NCBI RefSeq assembly: GCF_040054535.1
Contig: NC_090784.1
Coordinates: 17,081,001-17,145,000, forward strand
Direction of reading: 5' to 3'
From: Antennarius striatus
Lineage: Eukaryota; Chordata; Actinopteri; Lophiiformes; Antennariidae
Length of the DNA: 64,000 nucleotides
Position numbers and translations under genes: made by a program. Within the stretch, counting starts at the first letter, position 1, and the number at the start of each line of letters is the position of its first letter. The notes under the pieces are model-generated. The model had not been told where the DNA came from, searched no databases, and was given only the letters and a program-made list of their open reading frames with translations. This document shows positions 60,910-64,000 of this stretch, piece by piece.

Positions 60910-63835
60910 ATGCATCTTCTACAATATTTTGTGACTGTCTTGACGTTATCTACATGGTCGGTGCTTACTTTTCCAACGGTAACTATGTCCTTTCTCTTCA
61001 TTTTAACAACCAGAATGATTTATCCTGCATAAATAACATTAACTTAAAAAGTGAAGCACAAGTCAAACTTTCAAATCTTTTAACTATGGGTGCACATGTA
61101 TGAAGAAGTTAATCATATAGTGCTTTTTTGTAATTGTATTTGTATGTGTGAACAGACAGAGTTGACCCATTATGATGGCAGAGAGTGTAAAATGTGCCCT
61201 GCAGGTAAGAAAACTCTCTTATATGTAAGAGTTTCTTTATTTTTTTAAATATTTTTTTATTGCTATTAGTTGATAGAGCATGTTTGAAATGTGGAATTAT
61301 GCACCGAGGTTAACATCAGAAAAAGGATTATCACCTTTTTTTAAACATTTTTTTTCCATTCTAACCTGATTTAAAAAAAGCACAATGTACAGGAAATTAT
61401 GCTAAATAGCTACATCCGCCTTTAATATAAATGTTGGATGAGCAGACTCAGTCTCTCATGCGGTAGCTTTCGTTTGTCTCTTGCGGTTCTGTCAGGTCAG
61501 TTTCAGAAATCGTGCACAGAATGCAAACCCTGCCCTGAAGGAAGTTACACAACTCAGCTGAACAGGGAAGAAAGATGTCACTGGTGCTCTGGAGACTGCA
61601 GACCAGGTCACAAGTGTTACAAGGACATTGATGATAGCAGAGATGTGTTTGTGTAAAATAATATATAATATAAATTTCTCTAAATCCTTTTGCAGTGTTC
61701 AAATATACTAAAAATTCTTTCTGTCTTCCTCTGCCTCAGTTTTTCATCTGAAGGTGGTTCAGAGCTGCACCAGTACATCTAATGTGAAGTGTGTCTGTGA
61801 GGATGGTTTCAGATGTACTGACAGGGTCTCACACTCCGCAAAATGCAGATATTGTGAGAGAATCAAGGAAATCAACACAACTGGTAAATGCAGAGCAGTA
61901 CACTTACAGTTCTGTCATATGAGACACGCCCCAACCAGGAGGGGGCGTAATGGTGAACAGGATGTACAGAACTTTAAAAGTTTTTACTGACTGTAAAAGG
62001 CTGATAAACACATTAAGACATTTGATCAAATGAGAGCAAGAAAAGCAATCTTAACCACATGAAAAGTAAAGCAAAAAAGACAGCATAGTGGGTCAGTAGC
62101 AGAGTTCATACAGTACAGTAAAAAAAAACAACTTTCCTTCACCTTGTAGTAAGGTGGAAGTGTTGAGTGCCTCAAGAGAGGATGACAGTAAGAAGATGTT
62201 TACAAGCATGGATGTTCTGCTGAGACATTTTAAAAGAACAAAGCGTGTAAAAAAATAAGCCACAGATTTCTTTGGTCTCAACTTTTATGTGATGCTTTGG
62301 CTTGCTCTGTTATACATTTGCAGGGAACACATTTTACCTTGAAACTTCCAAATTCCTGAGTATATTTGTTTGGTTTGTATTTTTGTTTGTAAAAAATAGC
62401 AAAAAATACCTTATCATGTCTAGATTCCTGTGTTTATCTGCTTCTGTTTCCATGAGCTGTCAGTGAGATTTATTTTTGTGTTTTAAAAATCTGAACCCAT
62501 ACCTGTGATGTTTTCCTTCTGCAGAGGCACAAGCCATTATCTCAGGCGAAGATAAACACACGCCTTCCTCTGCTTCCCCAGAACGTAACAGCATTTCTGC
62601 AAAACCCTGCCAATTTCCTAAGTGAGTCATGCATTTCCTTTGATTCAGTGTAGTATTAATAACCCTGGATTCACGTGGTACTTTCAGTCTAGGTGGATTA
62701 TACTTGTCTTATGAGAATATATAGTGACATATATTAAATGTAATCTGTATTAATTTATAAGGTGCATATTTGAGAACATTAAAATATTAATTACGTGCCC
62801 TTACTTCTCATAGGTGTGGCTCTCAGTCAGTCGGAAATGGCACACAGCTGAAAACAGGTGAATGTTGGGGTTACGGTGAAACAAATATAGGAAAGACCTT
62901 CAAGTAATTACCTTCAAGTAATTTTTATTGTCTGGGGGCCAAAAGTGAATACAGTTCCTTAAAGAAATATAGAAATACAACAAAAAGCACTACACAGATT
63001 ACCACAAGAGTTTGTATTCATGATCCCCAGGGGAGGAATACATGACAGCTGATGATGGATTAAATTCAGACATTTCACTTCCAGGCTTTGATAAAAACGT
63101 CTAAATTCGACGGCTTATACCCGTAGAATTTAGACATGCTTGAGGTTTCCTTTGAAATATCTCAATTGGACGGCTTAGCACAAAATTGAACTCTAATTTA
63201 AAATTGTAATGATGATACTCTTCCCTTTATTGCTATTATTATTATTATTGCTTCACATCAGCAGCAGAGCATCATGAAAATGAACATGTAGCTAAAATCC
63301 CCAATGTGTTGACATGTAGACTCTCAATCTGGTTTCATTTTCCCAGACAGTAGTATTAAGCTCTCAGCCATCTTATGTCCAGTGGTGGTCGTGGGATGCT
63401 TGGCCCTTGTGATCCTGTACTTTGTCTGTAACCCTAGAGATGAATCATGTTTCAAGAAAGGTAAGATGGACAGGCTTTTTTGCATTTTCTTCAAATATAG
63501 ATGGTTATTAACTACGTAAACCATATACACGTTGAATCACTGCTGGTGCGTGTGGAAAACTTCTTATTAACTAATTTCTATACTTTTTTCCAGGTATTGC
63601 AATGGTAGCATCTGATAAGGTAGGCCATTGATTTCAAAAATTCATTCTTTCTTAAACACACTTTTATTGTAAGGCAGAATTTTATTTTGTTGATGGCCAT
63701 GCTCTTTTTTAGGGTTGTGAAGGGGCCCCCCATAAATCAAAGAAGCCGATTCATTGGTTCTCCAGAGACTCGTTCAGTACAAAGCAGCAGCAGCAGCCAT
63801 CCCTCCCAGCAGCCAATCTGGGTACTGACGATTGA
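60910..63835 (+). CDS. TNF receptor superfamily member, CD27-like
   Basis: Nine coding exons: 60910-60978, 61156-61204, 61496-61606, 61740-61883, 62525-62621, 62814-62857, 63347-63460, 63594-63619, 63713-63835; 258 residues in one frame. A signal peptide (MHLLQYFVTVLTLSTWSVLT) precedes cysteine-rich repeats: CKMCPAGQFQKSCTECKPCP, CHWCSGDCRP, QSCTSTSNVKCVCEDGFRCT. A Ser/Thr-rich stalk follows, one membrane segment (LSAILCPVVVVGCLALVILY, about 177-196), and a 58-residue tail without a death domain, so it is not TNFRSF1A. CVCEDGFRC...CRYCE resembles CD27 (CACRNGWQC...CTECD), and CD27 lies near NCAPD2-GAPDH-IFFO1 in human, so a CD27-type T/B-cell co-stimulatory receptor signalling through TRAFs is the best guess. 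LTBR is the main alternative. Confidence 0.82.
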
Positions 63836-63981
63836 AGCGAATACTTTTATGTGATATAATTGACTCGGTTTATCACATCACTGAGAAAAGAAAAAAAAAG
63901 CAAACTATGCTTCTGTTTTTTCTGGCTTGATTTGAATTTTCATCAGCCTGTACGCTGTATCCCAATACCTGTCTAGAGATC

Positions 63982-63987
63982 AATAAA
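63982..63987 (+). terminator. Polyadenylation signal, TNF receptor gene
   Basis: AATAAA about 150 bases after the stop codon, just before the window ends. Confidence 0.6.
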
Positions 63988-64000
63988 AACATTCCTTTCA

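Overview
The window is vertebrate nuclear DNA, almost certainly from a ray-finned (teleost) fish. Evidence: compact GT-AG split genes, long AC/TG and GATA microsatellites, Tc1-like and hAT-like DNA transposon remnants, a tRNA-derived SINE, and a set of genes whose human counterparts lie together on 12p13.31. Gene models were built by hand by joining exons at splice sites with phase checked at every junction; all eight main models close with an intact frame.

Layout: emg1 (minus, 1266-3190) stands head-to-head with nop2 (plus, 4863-9662); both products modify ribosomal RNA. Then come ing4 (11681-14919), ncapd2 (16399-31409, 31 coding exons), a C-type natriuretic peptide precursor (33809-34384), gapdh (37400-41920), an opsin-5-like non-visual opsin (44058-46507), iffo1 (48495-56917) and a TNF-receptor-superfamily member with CD27-like features (60910-63835). 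Everything except emg1 is on the plus strand. emg1, nop2, ing4, ncapd2, gapdh, iffo1 and CD27 are all 12p13.31 genes in human; the opsin and the natriuretic peptide are extra members of the fish neighbourhood.

The strongest non-coding result is a pair of intron-encoded small Cajal-body RNAs inside ncapd2 (introns at about 17.8 and 20.1 kb). Each has a C box at the 5' end and a D box at the 3' end, and the ten bases before the D box can pair with U5 snRNA so that the fifth base upstream of the D box faces C45. This is the rule for the U85/SCARNA10 guide, which in human also sits in an NCAPD2 intron; here it appears twice.

Other points of interest are the opsin, whose third extracellular loop is expanded to about 88 residues and whose first intron has a GC donor, and a possible unannotated cassette exon (30888-31128) near the 3' end of ncapd2 that would replace the conserved C-terminus. 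No retrovirus-like, Polinton or CRISPR element was seen. Intergenic stretches are AT-rich and hold only simple repeats and weakly supported regulatory motifs.
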